Positions 45,890 through 55,886 of a DNA stretch of 64,000 nt are shown here, one piece after another (within the stretch, counting starts at the first letter, position 1; every line of letters starts with the position of its first letter). A program made the position numbers and the translations under genes. Source of the DNA: Geotrypetes seraphini (taxonomy: Eukaryota > Chordata > Amphibia > Gymnophiona > Dermophiidae). Under the pieces are notes generated by a model. It was not told the origin of the DNA, made no database searches, and was given only the letters and a program-made list of their open reading frames with translations. The stretch lies in assembly GCF_902459505.1 (NCBI RefSeq), contig NC_047084.1:294632178-294696177 (forward strand), written 5' to 3'.

Positions 45890-46080
45890 CAGTGGTTCCC
45901 AAACCTGTCCTGGGGGACCCCCAGCCAGTCAGGTTTTCAAGATATCCCTAATGAATATGCACGAGAGAGATTTGCATATCTGTCTCCATTATATACAAAT
46001 CTCTCTCATGCATATTCATTAGGGATATCTTGAAAACCTGACTGGCTGGGGGTCCCCCAGGACAGGTTTGGGAACCAATG
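45890..46080. mobile_element. Palindromic hAT MITE (CAGTGGTTCCC type)
   Basis: Starts CAGTGGTTCCCAAACCTG, ends CAGGTTTGGGAACCAATG. Perfect 8 bp duplication CTCTGTAC (45882-45889, 46081-46088). The stem is nearly perfect along about 80 bp; the core holds ATTTGCAT. Confidence 0.9.
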
Positions 46081-46159
46081 CTCTGTACGTTGTTTTGTGA
46101 AAGTAATTGGAAAGATGGGTTAGGAAATTAAATGAATATTAACATACATGCGCACACAT

Positions 46160-46425
46160 ACACAACCCGGGTTCAAATCCCATGGCAGCTCCTTTTGGTC
46201 TTGGGCAAGTCACTAAACCCTCTATTGCATGGGTAGGGAACTCTGGTCCTTGAGAGCCGTATTCCAGTCGGGTTTTCAGGATTTCTCCAATGAATATGCA
46301 TGAGATCTATTTGCATGCACTGCTTTCAATGCATATTCATTGAGGAAATCCTGAAAACCCGACTGGAATACGGCTCTCGAGGACCGGAGTTCCCTACCCC
46401 TGCTCTATTGCCTTGAAATGCCTAA
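46160..46425 (+). mobile_element. CORE/MIR-type SINE fragment, split
   Basis: GGGTTCAAATCCCATGG is a tRNA-like B box, followed by the CORE word TTGGGCAAGTCACTAAACC. A MITE (46228-46402) splits it at CTCTATTG. Confidence 0.65.
46228..46402. mobile_element. Palindromic hAT MITE (CAGGGGTAGGG type)
   Basis: Starts CATGGGTAGGGAACTCTGG and ends CCGGAGTTCCCTACCCCTG. Perfect 8 bp duplication CTCTATTG (46220-46227, 46403-46410). Near-perfect hairpin of about 80 bp arms with ATTTGCAT. Confidence 0.9.
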
Positions 46426-46516
46426 AGGCTCATGGTCTGGTACGGAAACTAAAAAAAACAAAAACAAAACAGCGAAGGAAGACTCTGGTGTTCAATATCT
46501 TTTATGGATATATCGT

Positions 46517-46564
46517 GACTCGACACGATCGTGTCTCGGCCCAACCTGGCCTGCCTCAGGAGTC
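46517..46564 (-). ncRNA. Hammerhead-ribozyme-like motif
   Basis: Minus strand: stem I GACTC/GAGTC, core CTGAGGC (one change from CTGANGA), stem II around GGCC, GAGA in place of GAAA, stem III ACACGATCGTGT and cleavage triplet GTC. Degenerate. Confidence 0.5.
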
Positions 46565-46697
46565 TATCAGTAGAATGGTATAGTATCCAGTCTCTTTCTA
46601 AGAAAGGCATAAAATACTCTCTTATATTACAACAAAAGGCTCCCCTTATCCAAAAACCGCACTTTCCTCCCGTGGATACTAAACCATTCTACTGAAA

Positions 46698-46745
46698 GAC
46701 TCCTGAGGCAGGCCCGGTTGGGCTGAAACATGATCGACACAAGTC
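46698..46745 (+). ncRNA. Hammerhead-ribozyme-like motif
   Basis: Stem I GACTC at 46698-46702 with AAGTC at 46741-46745, core CTGAGGC, stem II GCCC/GGGC, GAAA at 46725-46728. Mate of the minus-strand copy at 46517-46564. Stem III is damaged. Confidence 0.5.
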
Positions 46746-47030
46746 ACGATAATAATTTGTGTTCCCGCTAAGCTGCGCTGGCGCACAAAATATTACCTCG
46801 CAGCGCACAAGTTTCTCGTCACAGCGCACACAGTGTAGAGCACAGTTCTTCAACCGCCGGTCCGCAAACAAAATCTTGCCGGTCCGCGAAGGATTCGGTC
46901 CCCGCCGCAACGAAAGGCCGGCGTCAGCTGACTTGCAACTTCCTGTTGCAGTCGCTGTGCCGGGACTCCTGCCTTCGCCGGGACTCCTGCCTTCCACCGC
47001 GTTTGCCTCCTGCCTTGTCTCCGCACCTCC

Positions 47031-47269
47031 AGACCAGCAGCGGCAGCTGTGTATGCTTTTAACTTCGGCACAGAGCTGCCCCTAATCAATAGTTTAGCGC
47101 GGTTTCATAAGGCAGCCTCGGGGCCTTTGCTAGGCCGGCCCACATCGCATCATCGAAGCGGGCCGGCTATCAAAGGCCCCGAGGCTGCCTCATGAAACCG
47201 CGCTAAACTATTGATTAGGGGCAGCTCTGTGCCGAAGTTAAAAGCATACAGAGCTGCCGCTGCTGGTCT
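47031..47269. repeat. Inverted repeat, ~110 bp arms
   Basis: GACCAGCAGCGGCAGCT...GCCGGCCC (47031-47142) is mirrored at 47158-47269 with only a few mismatches. Arms contain CTAATCAATAGTTTAGCGCGG. It would fold into a strong hairpin or cruciform. Confidence 0.75.
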
Positions 47270-47469
47270 GAACTCTTGGGCCGCTGAAGGAGGGCAAAAA
47301 GCAGCTGTCCTGGAGGTTTCCCTTCCTCTCGCCTTTACAGGTTCCTTTTTTCCACCTTTTTTTTTTTCCTTCAAACGGCAACGGGCCCCAGCATCGACAT
47401 CAATCAAGTAAGTTCCACTCTCAATCAAGCGGTTCTGCTCGGCCAAAGCTTCCCCTGTGACATGAGCCA

Positions 47470-48090
47470 CCCTCAGGGGAAAGAAAGTGACCCACAAAGG
47501 TGAGGGGAAGGGGGGCAGATGATGGAAGTTGGGGGGGGGGAGAGAGAGAGAGAAGGGGCAGATGATGGAATGGAGGAGATGAGAGAGAGAGAGAAGGGGA
47601 CAGATGATGGAAGTGAGAAGAAGGGAGAGAGAGCAGAAGGCAGATGGATGTCAGTTGAGAAGGGAGAGCAGATGCTGAATGGAAGTGGGGAAAGAACACA
47701 TACTGGATGGAAGGAGGAGATAAATAAAGGGGGAAGAAAATAGTAAGATAATGGAGGGGTGAGGGAAAGGGGTGACAAGCTGTGTGTAGACACAGTGAAA
47801 AGAGGGAAACGGGACTAAATAGTAAGAAAGAATTTAATTTAGATGGAGGCAGAAAATAGAGAAGGAAGACCAGAGAAGAAAAGGGAAGAGAGAGCAGAGA
47901 ATGATCAGATCTGAGTGGAGGAAATGAGAAGAGAGATATGCTAAAAACCACAGGGGGGAGGGAAGGATAGAGATGCCAGACCATGAGGGGAACAGAAGGA
48001 AGATGATGGATGCTAGACCAAATTGGGGGGGGGGGGGGGGCAGGAGGAGAGATGGCAGGGAAAGACAGACAGTGAATGGAAGGGGCAGAT
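47470..48090 (+). repeat. Purine-rich minisatellite-like tract in hAT
   Basis: About 600 bp dominated by A and G with words GGCAGATGATGGAA, GAGAGAGAG and GAGATGCCAGACCATGAGG. On the other strand these are related to the pyrimidine tract at 23225-23590 (TGGTCTGGCATCTC). Confidence 0.6.
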
Positions 48091-48111
48091 GCTGGACTGA
48101 AGAGACAGAGA

Positions 48112-48437
48112 AGGTTATCATGCTGCTGTACCGGGCCATGGTACGCCCTCACCTGGAGTACTGCGTCCAGCACTGGTACTTTAAGAAGGACACGGTACTA
48201 CTCGAAAGGATCCAGAGAAGAGCAACTAAAATGGTTAAGGGGCTGGAGGAGTTGCCGTACAGCGAAAGATTAGAGAAACTGGGCCTCTTCTCCCTTGAGC
48301 AGAGGAGATTGAGAGGGGACATGATAGAAACATTCAAGGTACTGAAGGGAATAGACTTAGTAGCTAAGGCAGGGAGAACGAGAGGGCACTCTCTAAAGTT
48401 GAAAGGGGATAGATTCCATACAAACGTAAGGAAGTTC
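48112..48437 (+). mobile_element. CR1 LINE internal fragment
   Basis: The plus strand encodes [59 protein letters not shown] and RGHSLKLKGDRFHTNVRKF, a CR1 ORF2 C-terminal part. One frame is open for over 100 codons. It has no 3' tail, since the hAT right end follows. Confidence 0.8.
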
Positions 48438-48951
48438 TGTGGTAGAAAGCAACATATTTATTTGGCTCATAACTTGCTGGCGCCCGATATTTTTAGCTCA
48501 CAGTGAAAAAAGTTTGCTCACAACACCCGCCCGCTTAGAGGGAACACTGGTCACGATATGTCAATAAAAGACTTTGAACACCAGAGTCTTACTTTCCTGT
48601 TTTGCTTTTTGCTTTCCAAGTTTTGGGAAGTTATCATCTGTTTGTGTGTGACTGGTATGGAAATACAAACTGGTGCACAAATTATCGTGTCAACTAACAA
48701 AACTTGACTTAAACTAGCCACCAAAATAATGAACTTTAAACAAGCCGTATCGCATGAGTTCCTCAGAGTGCCACACGATTTTAACGTATGGTAGCTGTCC
48801 TCATAGGAATCTTTATAGTTTGCGATTTTTTCATAGTATATTATTTTCTTTTTTCATATATATATAAATTATAAAGTGCTTATGCTTAATATTGTAGTAG
48901 CAAATATGTCTTTTACTTAGCTTTTTCTAAACAAACTGGGTCTGGCTCAAT

Positions 48952-48989
48952 CCCCACCGACGCGTTTCATTATTTCATCAGGGTCGGGG
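48952..48989 (-). ncRNA. Hammerhead-ribozyme-like motif (type I, minimal)
   Basis: Minus strand copy of 49337-49374: CCCCGACC, CTGATGA, a six-base spacer in place of stem II, GAAA, CGCGTC, GGTGGGG. Confidence 0.6.
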
Positions 48990-49336
48990 ACGGAGAACAC
49001 TGGAAAGAGCAAAGCATTGTGTTAGTTTCAAATTATCAAACCCAGCAAGAAAAATTTTTGTTTAAAACTTGCTACAAAGCTTACCAGAGCAGTATGTTAT
49101 CTTAGCAGAACGCTAAATCCATAATTAGTGAGCCGGAGGTGAAAATCCGCCGGCAAAATAGCCCCCATTTTGCCGGCGGATTTTCACCTCCGGCTCACTA
49201 ATTATGGATTTAGCGTTCTGCTAAGATAACATACTGCTCTGGTAAGCTTTGTAGCAAGTTTTAAACAAAAATTTTTCTTGCTGGGTTTGATAATTTGAAA
49301 CTAACACAATGCTTTGCTCTTTCCAGTGTTCTCCGT

Positions 49337-49374
49337 CCCCGACCCTGATGAAATAATGAAACGCGTCGGTGGGG
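49337..49374 (+). ncRNA. Hammerhead-ribozyme-like motif (type I, minimal)
   Basis: Stem I CCCC-G-ACC (49337-49344) pairs GGT-GGGG (49368-49374). The core CTGATGA (49345-49351) is intact, GAAA at 49358-49361, the loopless stem III is CGCG, and the triplet is GTC at 49365-49367. Stem II is reduced to AATAAT, so cleavage may be weak or need dimers, as known for minimal Penelope hammerheads. Confidence 0.65.
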
Positions 49375-49710
49375 ATTGAGCCAGACCCAGTTTGTTTAGA
49401 AAAAGCTAAGTAAAAGACATATTTGCTACTACAATATTAAGCATAAGCACTTTATAATTTATATATATATGAAAAAAGAAAATAATATACTATGAAAAAA
49501 TCGCAAACTATAAAGATTCCTATGAGGACAGCTACCATACGTTAAAATCGTGTGGCATTCTGAGGAACTCATGCGATACGGCTTGTTTAAAGTTCATTAT
49601 TTTGGCTGCTAGTTTAAGTCAAGTTTTGGTATGGAAATAGTCACACTTGTCATTCAAGGCTCGATGTTTGTGTGCAGGGGAATATCATACCATATACATA
49701 CAGAAACTTA

Positions 49711-50110
49711 GGCCAGGATTCAGTATAGGGCGTCTGTTCGCAGAAGCCGCCCTATACAGAATCGCCTTAAGCCAACTAACCACCACACTAACTGACGCCC
49801 ATATTATAGGCACCAGTTAGAGAATTGCATTGCTGCTGAACTGATGGTGACAAGGGACCTCCCTGCCACGATCAGTTTAGGGGCCGTGGCCCATCCTCCC
49901 GCATGAAGGAGGGATGCATAGTCCCTCCTGCCGGGACCCCTGAAGTCGTTCCCTCCCCCCTCGAATGTCAGCAGCAGAAGGAGTGCCCAATTCCTCCTGC
50001 TGCCACCCCACTGATACATCCCCTGGCAGGAGTGATGCCCAGTCCCTACTGCCAGACACCCCCCCACCCCCGTAATGGTCCATCAAGCTCAGTAGCCCGT
50101 TCCCACGGTG
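49711..50110. repeat. Dispersed non-coding repeat
   Basis: ATTCAGTATAGGGCG and, reversed, GGCGATTCTGTATAGGGCGG form an inverted pair at 49717-49766, followed by CCTCCTGC-rich sequence. Probably a MITE family; ends unclear. Confidence 0.3.
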
Positions 50111-50121
50111 GCCAATCCAGG

Positions 50122-50713
50122 TCACCGGTACCTGGCCAAAACCCAAGGTGTAGCAATATTCCATGCTACCAATACAGAGCAAGCAGTGGCTTCCCCCATG
50201 TCTTTCTCAATAACAAACTATGGACTTTTCCTCCAGGAACTTGTCCAAACCTTTCTTAAAACCAGCTATGCTATCTGCTCTTACCTCCAGAGCTTAACTA
50301 TTCTCTGAGTGAAAAAAAATTTCCTCCAATTGGTTTTAAAAGTATTTCCCTGTAACTTCATCAAATGTCCCCTAGTCTTTGTAATTTTTGATGAAGTGAA
50401 AAATCGATCCACTTGTACCCGTTCTACTCCACTCAGGATTTTGTAGACTTCAATCATATCTCCCATCAACCATCTCTTTTCCAAGCTGAAGAGCTCTAAA
50501 TGTTTTAGTCTTTCCTCACACGAGAGGAGTTCCATTCCCTTTACCATCTTGGTCGCTCTTTTTTGAACCTTTTCTAGCGCCACTATATCTTTCTTGAGAT
50601 CAGGAGACCAGAACTGAATGCAATATTCCAGATGAGGTCGCACCATGGAGCGATACAAGGGTATTATAACATTCTTAGTCTTGTTAACCATCCCTTTTTT
50701 AATAATTCCTAGC
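50122..50713 (-). mobile_element. CR1 LINE, 5'-truncated copy
   Basis: The minus strand encodes [60 protein letters not shown] and [12 protein letters not shown] single frame is open over 145 codons (50718-50281). The 3' end (GTGGCCAATCCAGGTCACC on the plus strand) differs from the copies at 18382 and 35509, hence another CR1 subfamily. Confidence 0.85.
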
Positions 50714-50890
50714 CTCACAGGGATATACAGGGAGGGGCCTAAGGCTTTGATTGGCTCAGGTGCCTAAGGCCCCTCCTGGGATTCAGAGGGAGGAGCCTAA
50801 CGCCCCTCCCCTGGCAGGGGCCTTATACATCTGAGCCAATCAGGGCATTAGGCCCCTCCCCATGTATACCAGAATGCATCAGGAAGAGGA
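50714..50890. repeat. CCAAT-bearing dispersed repeat
   Basis: GGAGGGGCCTAAGGCTTTGATTGGCTCAGG and its rough mirror CTGAGCCAATCAGGGCATT face each other. Related copies at 15040 and 55140. Confidence 0.4.
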
Positions 50891-50892
50891 AA

Positions 50893-51135
50893 GCCGGTCA
50901 TTTTATTTATTTTAGGTATTTATATGCCACCTATCAGAGTTATCTAAGTGGTTTATAATCAAGTACTCAAGCATTTTCCCTATCTGTCCTGCTAGGCTCA
51001 CAATCTATCTAACATACCTGGGGCAATGGAGGATTGAGTGACTTGCCCAGGGTCACAAGGAGCAGTGTGGGATATGAACCCACAACCTCAGGGTGCTGAG
51101 GCTGTAGCTCTAACCTAGTCTAGGCTACTCCTTGC
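50893..51135 (-). mobile_element. CORE-SINE with L2-like tail
   Basis: Minus strand: tRNA-like head with B box GGTTGTGGGTTCATATCCC, CORE word TTGTGACCCTGGGCAAGTCA, then a tail with TTATAAACCAC and GGTGGCATATAAATACC. Nearly complete; nothing coding. Confidence 0.75.
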
Positions 51136-51419
51136 AGTGGCGGGCCTGACAAGGAGGGGCTGGGCATCAGTGCCCATAGAAAAAAAAAGAAAAAACAGGC
51201 AGATTGACAGTCCTATCAACCTGATTCTGGCATGCAAGTTTAGGGCATCAATTGGATGCTTAGTTTAAATATTAATGACTTAATTTGCATGCCAGAATCG
51301 GAGAATATAGGACTGCATGGGAAACCAAGCAGTGAGCCAATTTAGAGCACTAGGTCTGCAAATGCAATTGGTCGCTAAGCCAGTCTATCCAGTTTAATGA
51401 CGATCAGAGGCTTTAGTGC

Positions 51420-51600
51420 ATCTAGCCTCTGGTGGTTAGATCAGCTGCCTCAGCACTCTGAGGTTGTGAGATCAATTCCCACTGCAGCTCCTTGTGACTA
51501 CAGGCAAGTCACTTAGCACTTCTTTGACCCATGTACAGTAAGCTGCTTTGATTGTGTAAACCGCACAGCAAAAGCAATATATCAAGTCCCACTCCCCTTT
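51420..51600 (+). mobile_element. CORE-SINE
   Basis: TGGTTAGATCAGCTGCCTC is an A-box-like start, AGGTTGTGAGATCAATTCCC the B box, CCTTGTGACTACAGGCAAGT the CORE part, then TGTAAACCGC...CAATATA. Confidence 0.7.
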
Positions 51601-52067
51601 ACCCTCTTTGCAGGCATAAGTGCTCACACTCAAAGTTAAATGCAAACTGTGCTCTACGCTAGTATTCCGTAAAAGTCACTCTGCGACTGTGTAGTGCATC
51701 CTTTACAGAATACTTTCTTAACATGGATCATAATATTGCCTAGCTTTGGGCACTGTTTACTGAATGTGGCCCATAATGATGATGATTTTTTTTAAAAGGC
51801 ACTTTTACTTGCAGCCCTACACCAAACTTTGGATAGTTAATCTCATTAATACATAACTATGCTGCAATGGCCCAGCCATGGTTGGGCCCGGGTGGGCCTG
51901 GACCTACCCACTTTAGGCTCAGGCCCACTCAAAATTCTTACACCCTTGTTATCTGTCCTATAAATATTGGCGTTTCTTTCCTTTTAATTTGTTGTACACC
52001 ACGCTGCTGTAACTAAGATGGATATATAAGTACTAAAAAAATAAACAAACATAAACTTATGGCAGCT

Positions 52068-52335
52068 GGGGATCCTCAAGTCCCACCAGCTGCAAGGGTC
52101 CTCCGGCGGTAAGAACTTCTCCCTTTCCCACTTGCTCCAGCCTGCAGCATTGTCCAGGATGGGCTCTACCCTTCTGCACATGCTCAGTTTCACACATATG
52201 TGAAAACTGATCATGCACGGAGAGGACAGGGGCAGCAGCAGTGCACAGGCAGAGCTGTGAGCTGGAGCAAGTGGGAGAGGGAGGAGTCCTTGCCACTGGA
52301 GGACCCTTGCAGCTGGTGGGGCTTGGAGATCCATG
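52068..52335. repeat. Inverted repeat, ~120 bp arms
   Basis: CACCAGCTGCAAGGGTCCTCC (52084) is mirrored by GGAGGACCCTTGCAGCTGGT (52300). CTCCCTTTCCCACTTGCTCCAG also has its mate at 52260. It is flanked by GGCCC-rich sequence that may be the ends of a decayed hAT element. Confidence 0.6.
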
Positions 52336-52399
52336 ACCAAGATTTCTCAAAAGACTGTTTTGAAGGTTTAGGATGCTTGGTCAGCCATTCATTTGAATT

Positions 52400-53090
52400 T
52401 TTGTCTCTGCTGGATCCTCCCCATCAGCATTTTTCATATTGTGTGCCAATGAGATAAATTGAAAACAATATATATTGTTTTACCAAAGTTTTTTCTACAC
52501 ATTTATATCACTAAATAATTTTTCCTTTTAAATGGGATTCAAATCAGAAATTTTAAAATAATAAAAAATATATATGTAATGAAAAGATTGAAGTTATTTT
52601 TTTAGGATCAATGAACGATATTACAATTCATTGATTACCAATAGACAGTCAACTAGTCTATGGTTTGGATTGCTGAGATAACAAGTCTATGATGGTATGA
52701 GAGTATACATTTTCATAAAACATAGCAATTGTGAGGTATCTTGTTTGTGGTTTGCTTGTTCTCAATTTTGCTTCACTTGAGCATTGCTTGGAGATCCCCA
52801 CCAGCTCAGATATTTTTAATAATTTGAGTTAGCCGGGGAAGGGGAGGAGATGTGGAGACCACATGTGCCTACCCAATTGCCCAGTGGCCCATCCAAAATT
52901 TGAGGTCTGGCTGTGCTTCTGCTATGTTGTAATATGTACAATTATAGGAATATAATATACAGTATATATCAAAAGGGAGATATAGATAAAGCTGTAGTGA
53001 TTACTGTGTATATACTGTAATCCTAGATATATATAGATATTATGGATACTATAAATGTAATTCTATGTATTGGCTAAGATAATTATCACA
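52400..53090. other. No recognised feature
   Basis: AT-rich spacer with many TATATA words. No reading frame of note. Confidence 0.4.
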
Positions 53091-53094
53091 ATCA

Positions 53095-53420
53095 AATTTG
53101 TATTTATGTATTTATACCCTGCCTTTCCCAAGGCGGATCACAATGAAATACATGCATAAGCAAAATCACATACATTACAATAGATAAAACATCAATAAAA
53201 CATAATAATAATAATGTAAAGCCTCATAAAATTACAAAGAGGCTATCAGCGCCTCACACCAAAAAAACTTTAAATCAAATCCCATATTTCATCTTACAGA
53301 AAAGATATCTCTTCAACATTTTCTTGAAACTACTCAAATTTGTTTGCTGCCGTAAATTTCCTGGGAGCTTATTCCACTCCTGAGGAATGCCGCCTATAGT
53401 GTTCCACTTCTCTCTGAGTT
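53095..53420 (-). mobile_element. L2-like LINE 3' end
   Basis: The minus strand encodes LREKWNTIGGIPQEWNKLPG and NLSSFKKMLKRYLFCKMKYG, the last residues of an L2-like ORF. Its tail has TTATACCCTGCCTTTCCC. Confidence 0.6.
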
Positions 53421-53444
53421 CAGATAGGGCTAGATTCACAGATA

Positions 53445-54143
53445 GGGCTTGATTCACAAAGCAAAACGATCGTGTGCCGATCGGTTTGCGACCAGATTTC
53501 CCTCCTGCGATCCGCTTAGAATTTGTGCATGCAAATGAGGAAAAACGCTTGCAAAATAGACAGGGACGCGATTCACCAACAAAATTTTTAAAACCAACTG
53601 GGCTAGCCAATCAACCTAAGAAGCGACCAGTCGAAAATGTCTTTCCAACTCTCCAGCTCCATAGAAGCCCTGCTCTCTGCACGCCCTGCTCTCTGCTGCC
53701 CCGAAACTCTCCTGTCTGCTCTGCTCTGAATTGCCGCATCACCACCCTGCTCTGCCCGGTTCTCTCCTGCCTGCTCACCCTGAATCGCCACCCTGCTCGT
53801 CCCTGGTTTTCTCCTGCCTGCCGCCCCGAATCTCTCCTGCCCTTTCCTGCACTGCGAGCATGTGGTTTTAACCCGCAGGTTAAAAGCAGGTTAAAACCAC
53901 GGGCTCACTAGGCTAAAAAAAAGTTAAATTAAAAAGTTAACAAAAAAAAAAATAAGTCGTGGCTCGGACAGGTCTAGACGCAAACGCAGACCATCTACAA
54001 ATGGTCTGCGCATGTGTCGGGATCGCACACCAGCGATCCATGCCGGCAGATGGGGGCGTTCCTCCAATCTGCATATTAGAGTTTCAAGAATCCATCGGAC
54101 CTGCCCAGTCGGTCCCGATCAGGCAGGTTCGTGAATCTAGCCC
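53445..54143. mobile_element. Harbinger-like MITE (GGGCTTGATTCAC family)
   Basis: Ends GGGCTTGATTCACAAAGC and, reversed, GGGCTAGATTCACGAACC, flanked by ATA (53442-53444, 54144-54146). A short duplicate of the left end (GGGCTAGATTCACA) precedes it at 53427. Relative at 58279. Confidence 0.6.
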
Positions 54144-54508
54144 ATAGATTGATCTATGGATAGCATTAATTTTATTGTATCTATCTGTTTTCATCACAAG
54201 CCCAGACAGTGAATACACAAATAAAGGCAGTTTCAGACACCCTGCAAATCTAAGACCATGCAATTGTCAGGTAAATTTCTGGTGAAAGCTGGGTGACCAC
54301 ATGTGGTTCCCATTAGCAGGTGATAATCTTATGCATCCTGTACAATACAGGAGAAGCAGCCCACACCCAGCAGCAATCACTCACATTCCACAGGCAGACT
54401 CCTTCATGCACCAAGCCTCAGGGAAAGAAACCAGAAGAACATTGATTTATTTATTCAGTTTTCTAAACTCTTCTCCCAGGGGAGCTCAGAACAGTTTACA
54501 TGAATTTA

Positions 54509-55854
54509 GGCCCAGATTCTCAAAACTTTAACGCCGTCGCTAAACTGTTTTCCAGTGGTTTAGCCTGTACACAGTTTAGCAGCATATTATCAAAATTGAT
54601 TATCTCTGTCTTTAGCAAGGTTTCTAGCAGTCTCCGACACTGGCATGCAAATGGGCTCTTCAACATTGAAATGAGTTCTCCGGAGGATTCTTAAAAAATT
54701 CCGAGCCATTTTCAAAAAGCAGTGTCGTTTTTTGGCGAGAAAAATAAGCAACTGGTCCAGGGGTGCCAGTTGGATACTACTAGAAAGCCCCTGTGTTGTG
54801 ATGCAGTGGGAGAGATGCCCATTCTCTCCGCTGCATCACAACACCCCTTCCCTGCGGCAGCAGTGGCAAACTCTCCCCCCCTGCAGCGGGAGAGATGCCC
54901 ACACTCTCCCGCTACCCTAAAATCCCTGCGCGACCCCCCTCTCCATGCAGCAAAAGAGATGCCCATATTCTCCCGCTGCCCATATTCTCCCACTGCCCTA
55001 AAATCCCTGTCGCAACCTAACCACCGACTCCCTCTCCCCTGCAGTGAGAGAGATTCCCACACTCTCCCGTTGCTCTAAAATCCACAACGTGACCAGATCC
55101 ATCCCCCTCCCCCTGCAGTGGGAGAGATGCCTCCTATGGGGCGTCGAGGCCATTCAGAGCCTTATGCCCCTTCCCGGTGTATCCGGGGAGGGGCCCTTAG
55201 GCTCTGATTGGCCCAAGTTGTTTAAGGCCCCTTCCATAGGAAGGCCCATTTTAGATGACGCAGGCAGCTGAGAGGAGTGTGATCCCGCGTCCAGTCTTTG
55301 TGATAAAGGGGAGAGGGCGGAGGTGATGGGAAAGGGGTAACTTGCCAGCAGAGGAAAGTGGGTATCTCTCCTGCTGCAGGGGGAGGGGGGTCACATTGCA
55401 GCGGAGATTTTAGAGCAGCAGGAGAGTGTGGGAGGGAGTCGGGTCATGGCGGGGATTTTAGGGAACCGGGAAGTGAGGATTACTCTCCTGCTGTAGGGGC
55501 TCAATTCGGGTCAGGTCACGGCAGGGATTTTAGGGCAGCGGGAGAGTGTGAGCATCTCTCCCGCTGCAGGGGGTGGGGATGTTGGTTGACAGTGGGAGAG
55601 ATTGAACATCTCTCCTGCTGTTGTTGTGTTTAGTGGGGGGGAGGGGTGTTTCTTGACAGCGTCTTTTCTGTGCATGTGCCCATCGCTATCACCAGCGATG
55701 GGCACATGCAAATTTAGCGAATCTTTACTTTTGTCTGCCAACCTCATTTGAAAGCATGATTTTTTGAGAATGTTTCACTTTTTTAAATTCGCTATCAAAA
55801 CTGCTGTGTTAGCAGACCATCGCTTTTTAATGTGGGTTTTTAAGAATCCTGGGC
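54509..55854. mobile_element. Harbinger-like MITE, 1.35 kb
   Basis: Ends GGCCCAGATTCTCAAAAC and, reversed, GCCCAGGATTCTTAAAAAC, flanked by TTA (54506-54508, 55855-55857). The inside is a degenerate array of CTCCCGCTGC/GCAGCGGGAG words and CCAAT-type sequence. No transposase. Confidence 0.6.
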
Positions 55855-55886
55855 TTATTCAGGTACTCAAGCATTTTTCTCTGTCT

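Larger units (their letters stand above)
46478..46750. mobile_element. Penelope-like inverted terminal repeat (continues 48558-48600)
   Basis: The left arm (46478-46581) is mirrored by the right arm 46681-46750 plus 48558-48600, which is split by a hAT element. Both arms carry a hammerhead-like motif and share the words GAACACCAGAGTCTT and GTCACGATAT. Centre 46582-46680. Confidence 0.6.
46751..48549. mobile_element. hAT element, 1.8 kb, non-autonomous
   Basis: The right end, reversed, is CAGTGTTCCCTCTAAGCGG; the left end has GTGTTCCCGCTAAGC after 8 odd bases. Perfect 8 bp duplication GTCACGAT (46743-46750, 48550-48557) and the Penelope arm reads on across it. The inside has a 110 bp-arm inverted repeat, a purine-rich tract and a CR1 piece. 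Confidence 0.75.
48666..49626. mobile_element. Perfect-palindrome Penelope terminal-repeat pair
   Basis: Arms at about 48697-49160 and 49165-49631 are reverse complements with only a few mismatches over about 465 bp, meeting at GCCGGCAAAATAGCCCCC. TGGTATGGAAATA (13 bp) flanks the unit (48653-48665, 49627-49639). Each arm has a hammerhead-like motif. No reading frame lies between, so it is two head-to-head terminal repeats without a body. Confidence 0.75.

Noticed and set aside
47421-48173. 250-codon minus-strand frame
   Set aside because: Ser/Pro/Leu-rich translation of the purine-rich tract read antisense; no domain.
46160-51600. tRNA genes at the B-box-like sequences
   Set aside because: GGTTCAAATCCC-type boxes occur without a full cloverleaf and are followed by CORE-SINE sequence, so they are SINE heads.
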